A DNA stretch of 7,145 nucleotides from an uncultured Acetatifactor sp. (GTDB lineage: Bacteria > Bacillota > Clostridia > Lachnospirales > Lachnospiraceae), in NCBI GenBank assembly GCA_947626405.1, contig CANQSE010000099.1, forward strand, positions 1-7,145. The letters run 5' to 3'. Every line of letters starts with the position of its first letter. Within the stretch, counting starts at the first letter, position 1. The translations under genes were made by a program, and so were the position numbers. Of the stretch, positions 1-6,206 are shown piece after piece. The notes below the pieces were generated by a model. It did not search any database, was not told the DNA's origin, and saw only the letters and a list, made by a program, of their open reading frames with translations.

Positions 1-68
1 TGAGATATGAATTGAAAATTCCTTGAAAAATAAGGGAAAAACACTTGACTAAATAGGGAGGATATTTT

Positions 69-1541
69 ATGGAAAGGATCAGAACGAGGTATGCGCCCAG
101 CCCGACGGGAAAGATGCACGTGGGAAATCTGCGCACGGCTCTATACGAGTTTTTGATTGCAAAGCACGAGGGCGGGGATTTTATGCTCCGCATCGAGGAT
201 ACGGATCAGGAGAGACTTGTGGAGGGCGCCACGGAAATTATTAACAGGACGCTAAAAATGGCGGGGCTTGAGTACGACGAGGGACCCGACAAGGACGGCG
301 GCTTTGGCCCCTATGTACAGAGCGAGCGAGTAAAGACCGGCATCTATATGAAGTATGCAAAGGAGCTTATACAGAAGGGGGAAGCTTATTACTGCTTCTG
401 TGACAAGGAGCGTCTGGCCTCCCTCAAGACGGAGGTCGTGGAGGGCAAAGAGATAACATTTTATGACAAGCATTGTCTTGGCCTTTCCGAGGAGGAGATA
501 AAGGCAAACCTTGAGGCCGGAAAACCCTTTGTGATCCGGCAGAACAATCCTACGGAGGGGACGACGACTTTCCACGATGAGCTCTACGGCGATATAACCG
601 TTGACAATTCCGAGCTGGACGACATGATCCTCATAAAATCCGACGGATATCCGACATACAATTTTGCAAACGTGGTGGACGACCATACCATGAACATCAC
701 GCATGTGGTGAGGGGTAACGAATATATTTCGTCCTCGCCGAAGTATGCGAGACTTTATGACGCTTTCGGCTGGAAAGCTCCGGTCTATATTCATCTGCCC
801 CTTATAACGGACGAAAATCGCAGAAAGCTTGCAAAGAGAGGCGGCGCGTCCTCATTTGAGGATCTGCTGGAGGGAGGTTTTGTAGCGGAGGCCATTGTGA
901 ATTTCATCGCGCTGCTGGGATGGAGTCCGGAGGATAACAGGGAGATATTTACGCTCAAGGAGCTGATTGAAAAATTCGACTACCACAGGATCAGCAGATC
1001 TCCCGCCGTGTTCGATTTGGTGAAGCTGCGCTGGATGAACGGCGAATATCTGAAGGCAATGGATTTTGACGCTTTTTATGAACTCGCGGAGCCATATTTG
1101 AAAAAGGCAATTTCAAAGGATCTGGATTTAAAGAAGATTGCCGCCATGGTTAAGACGCGAATAGAGGTATTTCCCGATATTGCGGAACATATTGACTTTT
1201 TTGAAAAGCTTCCACAGTATGATCCCGATATGTATATCCATAAAAAGATGAAGACGGACAGAGAATCTTCGCTTAAGGTGCTTGAGGATCTTTTGCCGCT
1301 TCTTGAGGCGCAGGAGGACTATTCCAACGATGCCCTCTACAGTCTTCTGTCAGGCTATGTGGAGAAAACGGGCTGTAAAAACGGGTATGTGATGTGGCCT
1401 GTCCGCACCGCGGTGTCAGGGAAACAGATGACGCCCGCGGGAGCGACGGAAATAATGGAAGTCCTTGGAAAGGAAGAATCACTTGACAGGATACGCACGG
1501 GAATCAGTATGCTGCGCGGCCTGGGAGGAGGAAATCCCTAA
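69..1541 (+). CDS. gltX: Glutamyl-tRNA synthetase (GluRS, class I)
   Basis: This cytosolic enzyme joins glutamate to tRNA-Glu using ATP. In many clostridia GluRS also charges tRNA-Gln for later amidation by GatCAB; whether it does so here cannot be read from sequence. At 490 residues it has normal bacterial length. The class I signature [12 protein letters not shown] is at residues 9-20 (HVGN is the HIGH motif), RIEDTD at 41-46, and the KMSKS-like loop is KLAKR at 253-257. The C-terminal anticodon-binding domain is present, with the typical [10 protein letters not shown] segment at 442-451. Cys109, Cys111 and Cys136 match the spacing of three of the four zinc ligands of the E. coli enzyme, but the fourth position (138) is Gly. 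The start is supported by AGGGAGGA at 55-62, six bases before the ATG. The next gene begins 2 nt after the stop, so the two are probably cotranscribed. No convincing promoter is visible in the 68 bases upstream. Confidence 0.97.
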   Translation: MERIRTRYAPSPTGKMHVGNLRTALYEFLIAKHEGGDFMLRIEDTDQERLVEGATEIINRTLKMAGLEYDEGPDKDGGFGPYVQSERVKTGIYMKYAKELIQKGEAYYCFCDKERLASLKTEVVEGKEITFYDKHCLGLSEEEIKANLEAGKPFVIRQNNPTEGTTTFHDELYGDITVDNSELDDMILIKSDGYPTYNFANVVDDHTMNITHVVRGNEYISSSPKYARLYDAFGWKAPVYIHLPLITDENRRKLAKRGGASSFEDLLEGGFVAEAIVNFIALLGWSPEDNREIFTLKELIEKFDYHRISRSPAVFDLVKLRWMNGEYLKAMDFDAFYELAEPYLKKAISKDLDLKKIAAMVKTRIEVFPDIAEHIDFFEKLPQYDPDMYIHKKMKTDRESSLKVLEDLLPLLEAQEDYSNDALYSLLSGYVEKTGCKNGYVMWPVRTAVSGKQMTPAGATEIMEVLGKEESLDRIRTGISMLRGLGGGNP

Positions 1542-1543
1542 AA

Positions 1544-3409
1544 ATGCAGACTGCAAAAGATATGAACGATTCTCAGCGTCAGGCTGTCAACTGGACGGGG
1601 GGCCCGCTTTTGGTACTTGCGGGTCCCGGCTCCGGCAAAACCTTTACAATTACTCGGCGTATTCTGTATCTTCTGGAGCACGGGACGCCTCCGGAACGGA
1701 TCCTTGTAATCACATTTACAAAAGAGGCGGCAATTTCAATGCAGCAGCGTTTCCGCGCCTCGTCGAAAAAATTTTATCCGGTCAATTTCGGCACGTTTCA
1801 TTCCGTCTTTTATCAGATCGTTAAAAGCTCAGACCCTTTCGCAAATATGAAAATCCTGAACAATTCAGAAAAGAAAAAAATAATTTTTCCGATTCTTAAA
1901 TCTTTCCTTCCAAAGGATGGCCCGGAGAGCGCGGACAGCCTGGGGGAGGATGCGACGGCTGTCCTGTCCGCGATAAGTTACTGTAAAAATACGCTTAACC
2001 CCGATAAAGCCCGTGAAAAAGCGCCGCTTAGGTGGAGGAATCATTTTGACAGTATAGTTGAACTATACGAAAAGGCGGTAATAAAATGCGGAAGAATTGA
2101 TTTTGACGACATGCTCGCAAGGAGCCTTAAGCTTCTTTCAGGAGACGAGAGGTTCTTAAAATCCTGGCAGGAGCGTTTTTCATTTATACTTATTGACGAA
2201 TTTCAGGATATAAATCCCGTGCAGTACAGCGTAGTGAAGCTGCTTGCGGGAAAAGACAGCCGGATATTTGCGGTGGGTGACGACGATCAGGCTATTTATG
2301 GGTTTCGGGGTTCGGATCCCGGGTGCATAAAACGGTTTGCACAGGAGTATGACGCAGGCAGGATCCTTCTCGATATAAACTACAGGAGCCGTCCGGAGAT
2401 TGTGAAAGCCTCTCTTGCTGTGGTGGGTGAGAACAGGAACCGCTTTGAGAAAAAGCTCCGCTGTGCGCCTGAAAAGGAGTGCGAAAAGGAAGAAAGCGGA
2501 CGAGTGCGTCTTCTTTCTTTTGAAGATGCGCAGGAAGAATATAAGTATCTGACGGACAGGCTTATGACGTTTTCGGAAGAAAACTCAAAAGTGAGCGGAA
2601 AGGAATGTGCAGTGCTGTTTCGCACAAACTCATGTATGCAGAGACTTGCCGTACGGCTTAATGACAGGAGCGTACCGTTTAAGATGGGCGAGAATGTGAA
2701 GAGTATTTACGATCATTTTATTTTAAAGGATATAATGGCTTACCTTGCCCTTGCGCGCGGGACACAGAACAGGGAGGCGCTTTTGAGGGTGATAAACAGG
2801 CCGCTCAGAGCAGTCTCCAGGGAGGCCGTTGCCGGAGGAGCCGATTCATTGGAGAGCCTCGTCAGATTTTATGAGGGGAGGGACGGGTACGCATGCGAAA
2901 GGCTGAGGCTTATGCAAAGACAGATATCAATGCTTGGAAAGCTTTCCCCGGCTCCTGCGGTGTCGTTTATCGACAAGGCGATTGGATATGGTAAATATTT
3001 AAGGCAGAGTGCAGAAGGCGAAGAAAGGCTCGGACAGTGGCGCGAAATACTGGACTGGGCCAGAGCCGACGCTGACAGATTTACAAGTGCAGGGGACTGG
3101 GAGCAGGCCCAGCGTGACTATGCGGATTCGTTTGACAAGGGAAAAGCCAAAGAGACAGGACGGGCATGCGTCCGTCTTATGACTGTCCACGCGTCAAAGG
3201 GGCTTGAATTTGACACTGTGATCATAGCCGACTGTAATGAGACCGTGTTTCCGCACGGCAGGCTCAAGACGGCGGAGGAGATCGAGGAGGAGCGGAGGAT
3301 TTTTTATGTGGCAATGACAAGGGCAAAAGAAAATCTGGAACTTCTCTACCTTTCGGAAAAGGGAAAGAGTTCCAGGCCGCCGTCAAGATTTCTTAATCCT
3401 CTGCTGTGA
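1544..3409 (+). CDS. UvrD/PcrA-like superfamily 1A ATP-dependent DNA helicase
   Basis: This is a 3'-5' DNA helicase of the UvrD/Rep/PcrA type, expected to act in repair or in clearing proteins from DNA. All core motifs are present in order: Q motif around NDSQRQAV (8-15), Walker A AGPGSGKT (26-33), motif Ia ITFTKEAA (56-63), Walker B LIDEFQD (216-222), motif III VGDDDQAIYGFRG (244-256), motif IV INYRSRPE (278-285), motif V TVHASKGLEFD (547-557) and motif VI RRIFYVAMTRAKENL (584-598). The catalytic residues look intact. At 621 residues it is clearly shorter than full PcrA/UvrD (about 720-740). It ends about 23 residues after motif VI and so lacks the C-terminal extension that carries the Tudor-like fold in PcrA/UvrD. 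It starts 2 nt after gltX. The Shine-Dalgarno GGGAGGAGG (1523-1531) lies inside the end of gltX, 12 nt before the ATG; an internal ATG at 1562 has no such site. The exact subfamily is not settled. Confidence 0.93.
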   Translation: MQTAKDMNDSQRQAVNWTGGPLLVLAGPGSGKTFTITRRILYLLEHGTPPERILVITFTKEAAISMQQRFRASSKKFYPVNFGTFHSVFYQIVKSSDPFANMKILNNSEKKKIIFPILKSFLPKDGPESADSLGEDATAVLSAISYCKNTLNPDKAREKAPLRWRNHFDSIVELYEKAVIKCGRIDFDDMLARSLKLLSGDERFLKSWQERFSFILIDEFQDINPVQYSVVKLLAGKDSRIFAVGDDDQAIYGFRGSDPGCIKRFAQEYDAGRILLDINYRSRPEIVKASLAVVGENRNRFEKKLRCAPEKECEKEESGRVRLLSFEDAQEEYKYLTDRLMTFSEENSKVSGKECAVLFRTNSCMQRLAVRLNDRSVPFKMGENVKSIYDHFILKDIMAYLALARGTQNREALLRVINRPLRAVSREAVAGGADSLESLVRFYEGRDGYACERLRLMQRQISMLGKLSPAPAVSFIDKAIGYGKYLRQSAEGEERLGQWREILDWARADADRFTSAGDWEQAQRDYADSFDKGKAKETGRACVRLMTVHASKGLEFDTVIIADCNETVFPHGRLKTAEEIEEERRIFYVAMTRAKENLELLYLSEKGKSSRPPSRFLNPLL

Positions 3410-3446
3410 AAGGCTGCGGTTAAAAAATTATCTGCTGCACGTTTAG

Positions 3447-3566
3447 TATGAGACCGCTCTGGCTGACATATCGGGATGCCGGTATTTTTCTGAGGACGGT
3501 TTGGAGGAGTTTATCGAATGTACTGTAAATGATATCGCGGAAACGATGATAAAGATGCAGATGTGA
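3447..3566 (+). pseudogene. Possible C-terminal remnant of an unidentified gene
   Basis: Between the helicase and the abiE toxin there is a 39-codon stretch, open from the TAG at 3444 to the TGA at 3564, with no start codon near its beginning. Its translation (starting YETALADISGCRYFSEDG, ending NDIAETMIKMQM) looks like the amphipathic acidic tail of a real protein rather than random sequence. No Shine-Dalgarno site or N-terminal part is present. It may be the 3' end of a gene truncated when this region was rearranged. The family is not recognised. A hairpin scored as a terminator (3468-3489) overlaps it, so one of the two readings may be accidental. Confidence 0.3.
3468..3489 (+). terminator. 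Probable intrinsic terminator of the gltX-helicase operon
   Basis: ATATCGG (3468-3474) pairs with CCGGTAT (3479-3485), giving seven base pairs including one G-T wobble around a GATG loop, followed directly by TTTTT (3485-3489). It lies 58 nt after the helicase stop on the same strand. The stem is short and only moderately GC-rich, so termination may be partial. The reverse strand has no T-run after the hairpin, so it would not stop abiE transcripts. Confidence 0.5.
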
Positions 3567-3594
3567 AATTTGCTAAGCACTGTTAATCCTTTTT

Positions 3595-4437
3595 TTAAAT
3601 GGAGTAAAGATAATTTCCGACATCAATTACATTCTGAGTTACATCCTGAAACGATAGGAACGCAGCGTAGCTGAAATCTTCGGTGTAAGCGTTCCACTGC
3701 GCAAGCAGATCCGGTTCGGCTGAAATCATTTTGCAGAGTCCTTCATATTGCGGCATCAATTCTGATGAACCGCGTTTAGCAGAGGTATGTTTTACAGCCA
3801 GTTGAAAATAGGATAAATTGATGCGGTCATGGTATAAATGAAATAGTGCATATAGATCATAAAAATCTCTAGCCCTTGTGTTGCTGATATTCCGACGGAG
3901 TATGGTTTCATATTTCTCTGCAAGGATTGTTTCCAACGTGTATGCCATGATAGGAATATCATTTTCGCTGAACAGGGAATGGAAATTGTATTTGACAGCG
4001 GAAGGAGTTATCTGATCGCCAGTGGTAATGTCTATCTTCATTTTGTTTTGGATCTTGCCATAGGATGCTGTGAGATGGACGCGGAAATTATTATACACAT
4101 CGTCTTCTCTGATGGATTCAATTTTGGTAAAGGAAAAAGTGATCCCGTCATCGGCATCAATGCCCAGAATCTCATTCACGATACGCTCTATGGTATCTTC
4201 TTCCATAGGTATTCCGCGTACGGTGGTATCCATATCAATCGTAGTGCGCTCTGATATGCCGATCATGGAGGAGATAAGCAGTCCTCCTTTGAGAATGAAA
4301 TTTGTTTTGTATGGAGAGGCTGACAGTCGCGCCAATATGCGTTCAAAAAAGAATATTTGCAATACTTCCTGTGTGCGTAGGTTCTTTTCTTTGGCAATAT
4401 TTCGTATGGCTCCCTTTAGCTGTTCTGGTGTTTTCAT
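3595..4437 (-). CDS. abiEii: AbiEii-family nucleotidyltransferase toxin (type IV TA)
   Basis: This is the toxin half of an AbiE abortive-infection / type IV toxin-antitoxin pair. Family members are GTP-binding nucleotidyltransferases; the related mycobacterial MenT toxins modify tRNA ends. The substrate here is unknown. The 280-residue protein has the family features in order. KGG at 50-52 and the acid pair in TTIDMD (65-70, Asp68 and Asp70) form the nucleotidyltransferase core. KIDI (134-137) gives a third Asp at 136. AEKYETIL (173-180) carries a conserved Lys. RARDFYDLYAL (188-198) is the highly typical C-lobe motif. All look intact, so the protein is probably active. Its Shine-Dalgarno AGGAG (complement of 4449-4453) is 11 nt before the ATG. 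It follows the antitoxin with a 19-nt gap, in antitoxin-first order. No terminator was recognised after its stop. Its base composition is lower in GC than the gltX operon, which suggests acquisition. Confidence 0.92.
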   Translation of the reverse strand: MKTPEQLKGAIRNIAKEKNLRTQEVLQIFFFERILARLSASPYKTNFILKGGLLISSMIGISERTTIDMDTTVRGIPMEEDTIERIVNEILGIDADDGITFSFTKIESIREDDVYNNFRVHLTASYGKIQNKMKIDITTGDQITPSAVKYNFHSLFSENDIPIMAYTLETILAEKYETILRRNISNTRARDFYDLYALFHLYHDRINLSYFQLAVKHTSAKRGSSELMPQYEGLCKMISAEPDLLAQWNAYTEDFSYAAFLSFQDVTQNVIDVGNYLYSI

Positions 4438-4456
4438 AGTATGCTGTCTCCTTTTC

Positions 4457-5074
4457 TTATGATGAAAGCAGTTCTGAATATTCGCGTATGGGGTGCTCTA
4501 CACGAAAGATTCTGGCATATTCCAGCAGGCGCTTCCGGTCAGCATACCTGTCTGAAAAATATTCGCGCATTGCCTGGAGATAGAGCTGACGATCAATTTT
4601 ATCCCGTCTTTTTACAAGATCAATGATGCACCTTTCTTTGTTGTATAGGCGGACAGGATTTCCTTCCGGCGTGTTGGTCTGTGTGATTCCCACGTTCCAT
4701 TTATCGGAGGAAATATAATGAAACCTGATATGGGGATTGTCTCTTTGGATCAGAGAAGCGTTAAATCCCTGAGGCACAGTAATATCCCATAAGTGCGGGG
4801 TGCGGTCGGACATATTCCAGAGAAAGAGCGCCGTACCATAGGAAAAAATAAGTTTGGGACTCCGCTGCTGTAGGATCTGCATTTCATCAGGCAGCTCGCC
4901 GGAATAGCAGTAGATCCCGTGAGCTTCTTTGGTAAGCAGTCCATTCTTTATGAGGGACGGAATCATTGTCCGGCTGATGCCACAGCTTTCAATTTGAGCG
5001 GTCGTAATCATGCCGCCGTTTTTTTCTGCCCAATTTTTAATTTTTTCAACTTTTTCTTCTTTTTTGGGGGACAT
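4457..5074 (-). CDS. abiEi: AbiEi-family antitoxin / transcriptional repressor
   Basis: This is the antitoxin partner of the downstream AbiEii toxin. In studied AbiE systems AbiEi protects the cell without binding the toxin stably (type IV) and represses its own promoter through an N-terminal winged helix. The 205-residue protein fits. A Lys/Glu-rich start leads into a probable winged helix at about 8-58, including GGMITTAQIESCGISRTMI (20-38) and the wing GLLTKEAHGIYCY (45-57). The AbiEi core LIFSYGTALFLWNMSDRTP (75-93) is followed by DITVPQGFN (97-105). The C-terminal part has the typical NKERCIIDLVKRR (145-157). The start is supported by AAGGAG (complement of 5083-5088), 8 nt before the ATG. 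It is the first gene of the operon, so repressor and protective protein are made before the toxin. Confidence 0.9.
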   Translation of the reverse strand: MSPKKEEKVEKIKNWAEKNGGMITTAQIESCGISRTMIPSLIKNGLLTKEAHGIYCYSGELPDEMQILQQRSPKLIFSYGTALFLWNMSDRTPHLWDITVPQGFNASLIQRDNPHIRFHYISSDKWNVGITQTNTPEGNPVRLYNKERCIIDLVKRRDKIDRQLYLQAMREYFSDRYADRKRLLEYARIFRVEHPIREYSELLSS

Positions 5075-5108
5075 TATACCATCTCCTTATACAAACTATT
5101 ATGCGTTA

Positions 5109-5137
5109 ATTATATAAAAATAAAGATAGAATGTAAA
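5109..5137 (-). promoter_or_regulatory. Sigma-A promoter of the abiEi-abiEii operon
   Basis: Read on the minus strand, TTTACA (complement of 5132-5137) is followed by a 17-bp spacer and TATAAT (complement of 5109-5114). The expected start near 5102 gives a leader of about 28 nt before abiEi. Just upstream of the -35 box is an A6T6 tract (5142-5153), placed where an AT-rich UP element would lie. ATTA-N5-TAAT (5098-5110) overlaps the -10 box and the start site and could be part of an AbiEi operator, but it is short and AT-rich, so this is weak. Confidence 0.7.
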
Positions 5138-5197
5138 GATGAAAAAATTTTTTATGCCTTACCCATATGTATCATCAGTGAAAGGTTAAGTGTAAAA

Positions 5198-5656
5198 ATG
5201 GTTAAAAATAGATTATAGGGGTGTGTTTGGCCGTTTTTTTGTAGCAATGACAGGGTGCAATAATGAACAGCCGATTGAAATGGAAGCTGCAACAGCAAGC
5301 AGCTCGTGAGGAGCAGGTCCAAAGTATGAATGATAATAATCAGGCAGAAACAGACGATATAGTTTTATTATCAGTATCTTAATGGGTGCATGGAACACAG
5401 AAGCACGGGAATATATCGTGCAGATACGCGGGAATATACGTATGAGGGATATTTGATGTATGAGGGATATTGGTTTTCGGCGGAGTATTCTATCCTTTCA
5501 GTGAATGAAGTGCCTGAACATGCTGCCCTCAGAGTCAAACCTTTAGACGAAAGATGTCGGGAAATTAAACAGGAAGTATATTCTTCCAAAAGTTTATGCG
5601 CATGAGGTAGTAATCCGCCCATTAGATGATATACGTTGTTTTCCGCACGGAGTGTA
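5198..5656 (+). pseudogene. Decayed lipoprotein-like gene with several frameshifts
   Basis: The 582 bases between the abiE start and the DUF1292 stop contain no intact convincing gene, but coding-like pieces follow each other in different plus-strand frames. From the ATG at 5198 comes MVKNRL; then GVCLAVFL (5218-5241) in another frame; then VAMTGCNNEQPIEMEAA (from 5241) in a third. Together these read like a lipoprotein signal peptide with a TGC lipobox cysteine at 5256. A T7 run (5234-5240) is a likely slip site for one break. Next come EEQVQSMNDNNQAETDDI (frame of 5263-5382), then a 71-codon piece (5390-5605) containing GYWFSAEYSILSVNEVP, then after another shift KVYAHEVVIRPLDDIRCFP (about 5589-5645). 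An intact 5390-5605 ORF could be expressed but lacks a clear ribosome site. The family is not recognised. Sequencing error is an alternative to decay. Confidence 0.4.
5441..5473 (+). repeat. 18-bp-period direct repeat in the decayed gene
   Basis: TATGAGGGATATTTG (5441-5455) recurs as TATGAGGGATATTGG (5459-5473), 14 of 15 bases identical. In the open frame it encodes YEGY-LM-YEGY. It is a whole number of codons, as expected of a small in-frame duplication within a coding sequence. Confidence 0.6.
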
Positions 5657-5977
5657 TTATTCATCGTCTATAAGCTCGTCAAACTCACAGTTGTCAAGAT
5701 ATTCGTCAAATGCGTCCGCAACGCTTTCGTATTCGTCATCGTCGTCAATGTAATCAAGCACAGGTTCTTCATTTGGATCGTCGGGATTTTCGCTGTATCT
5801 GTACAGCCATACTTCACCGTCATCGTTTTCCCCGTTTTCGTCAATGGGAAGAAGCGCTATATAATCTTTTTCGTTCACAGTAAGAATAGTGACCACCGCA
5901 CAGTTTACGGTTGTGCCGTCGTCAAGTTCAAGCTCCACGGTCATTTCTTCAGCATCATAGTCATTTTCTCTGCTCAT
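5657..5977 (-). CDS. DUF1292 family small acidic protein
   Basis: This is a cytosolic 106-residue protein of the DUF1292 family (Bacillus YrzB type), whose function is unknown. The family pattern is clear: ELELDDGTTVNCAVVTILTV (15-34), then KDYIALLPIDENGE (37-50), then GEVWLYRYSE (54-63) and the acidic end DEYESVADAFDEYLD (81-95). By direct count about 39 residues are Asp or Glu and only three are Lys or Arg, so it is extremely acidic. No signal peptide or membrane segment is seen. It is transcribed divergently from the SH3 gene. In many Firmicutes DUF1292 genes sit with ruvX/alaS-type neighbours; here it stands alone between the decayed gene and the SH3 gene. An ATG six bases upstream (5981-5983) is less likely as the start because it nearly touches the Shine-Dalgarno site. 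No terminator was seen after its stop. Confidence 0.85.
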   Translation of the reverse strand: MSRENDYDAEEMTVELELDDGTTVNCAVVTILTVNEKDYIALLPIDENGENDDGEVWLYRYSENPDDPNEEPVLDYIDDDDEYESVADAFDEYLDNCEFDELIDDE

Positions 5978-5985
5978 GGTCATGT

Positions 5986-5992
5986 CCTCCTT
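5986..5992 (-). promoter_or_regulatory. Shine-Dalgarno site deciding the DUF1292 start
   Basis: AAGGAGG (complement of 5986-5992) lies 8 nt before the ATG at 5977 but only 2 nt before the ATG at 5983. Standard spacing favours the inner ATG, giving a protein starting MSREND rather than MTMSRE. Confidence 0.75.
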
Positions 5993-6004
5993 GTGATTAT
6001 GTTA

Positions 6005-6033
6005 ATTATATTCCATTTGATCACAATATGCAA
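6005..6033 (-). promoter_or_regulatory. Sigma-A promoter of the DUF1292 gene
   Basis: On the minus strand TTGCAT (complement of 6028-6033) is followed by 17 bp and a perfect TATAAT (complement of 6005-6010). The start would be near 5998, leaving a leader of about 20 nt that is mostly ribosome-binding site. The inverted repeat TTGTGAT (5991-5997) / ATCACAA (6020-6026) brackets the -10 region. Confidence 0.75.
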
Positions 6034-6042
6034 GTAATAATC

Positions 6043-6059
6043 GTAACAATTTTGTAACA
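6043..6059 (-). promoter_or_regulatory. Direct repeat resembling a WalR (YycF) or PhoP box
   Basis: Read on the minus strand this is TGTTAC-N5-TGTTAC, two identical hexamers one helical turn (11 bp) apart. Both halves fit the published WalR consensus TGTWAH-N5-TGTWAH. On the plus strand GTAACA-N5-GTAACA is one base per half from the Bacillus PhoP-type TTAACA repeat. It lies between the two divergent promoters, about 53-69 bp upstream of the expected SH3 start and 45-61 bp upstream of the DUF1292 start. WalR controls cell-wall hydrolase genes in Bacilli, and the SH3 gene downstream is a plausible target. Assigning a particular regulator is inference. Confidence 0.5.
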
Positions 6060-6076
6060 AATTACCCGCCGTACTA

Positions 6077-6105
6077 TTGCAGGGGACGAGGGAGTGTGGT
6101 ATAAT
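6077..6105 (+). promoter_or_regulatory. Extended -10 sigma-A promoter of the SH3 gene
   Basis: A perfect TATAAT (6100-6105) carries the TGN extension (TGG, 6097-6099). TTGCAG (6077-6082) sits 17 bp upstream and matches the -35 consensus in its first three bases. A weak -35 with an extended -10 is a common arrangement, often helped by an activator. The start should be near 6112, which leaves an untranslated leader of about 95 nt. Confidence 0.75.
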
Positions 6106-6138
6106 ATGTAAAAAATAATTAATAAATTGTTATGATTA

Positions 6139-6192
6139 TGCCGATTTCATCGGCAGTTTCATGTGGAACTGATGGCCCGTCCTGATGCGGGC
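6139..6192 (+). promoter_or_regulatory. Structured 5' leader: three consecutive hairpins before the SH3 gene
   Basis: The leader can form TGCCGAT/ATCGGCA (6139-6155, seven perfect pairs, 3-nt loop). Directly abutting it is GTTTC/GGAAC (6156-6169, five pairs with one wobble, 4-nt loop). After five bases comes GCCCG/CGGGC (6175-6192, five pairs, 8-nt loop), which ends just before the Shine-Dalgarno region. TCCT in the last loop (6180-6183) can also pair with AGGA (6197-6200) of that ribosome site. No known riboswitch class was recognised, and no T-run follows any hairpin, so control of translation or mRNA stability is likelier than attenuation. Confidence 0.4.
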
Positions 6193-6206
6193 GGATAGGA
6201 GAAAAG

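Noticed and set aside
13..55. TTGAAA and TTGACT motifs upstream of gltX as a promoter
   Set aside because: No -10 box sits at a workable distance; with TTGACT (45-50) the -10 would fall on the start codon. The true promoter probably lies outside the window.
252..794. A 180-codon open frame on the minus strand inside gltX
   Set aside because: It is fully antisense to a complete, well-conserved gltX, has no family features, and is explained as a shadow frame.
3581..3597. T7 run at the end of abiEii as a plus-strand terminator
   Set aside because: No stable hairpin precedes the T-run.
3979..4462. Two plus-strand open frames opposite the abiEii toxin
   Set aside because: Both are antisense to a protein with clear AbiEii motifs and show no protein-like features of their own.
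3567..5200. Direct repeats or target-site duplication bounding the abiE pair
   Set aside because: I compared the AT-rich flanks and found only short homopolymer similarity. TGTAAARATG at 5132-5141 and 5191-5200 lies on one side only, so no insertion boundary can be claimed.
5285..5304. AGCTGC/GCAGCT hairpin in the decayed gene as a terminator or regulatory element
   Set aside because: It has six pairs with an 8-base loop and no following T-run. It arises from repeated Ala/Gln-type GCA and AGC codons and is probably incidental.
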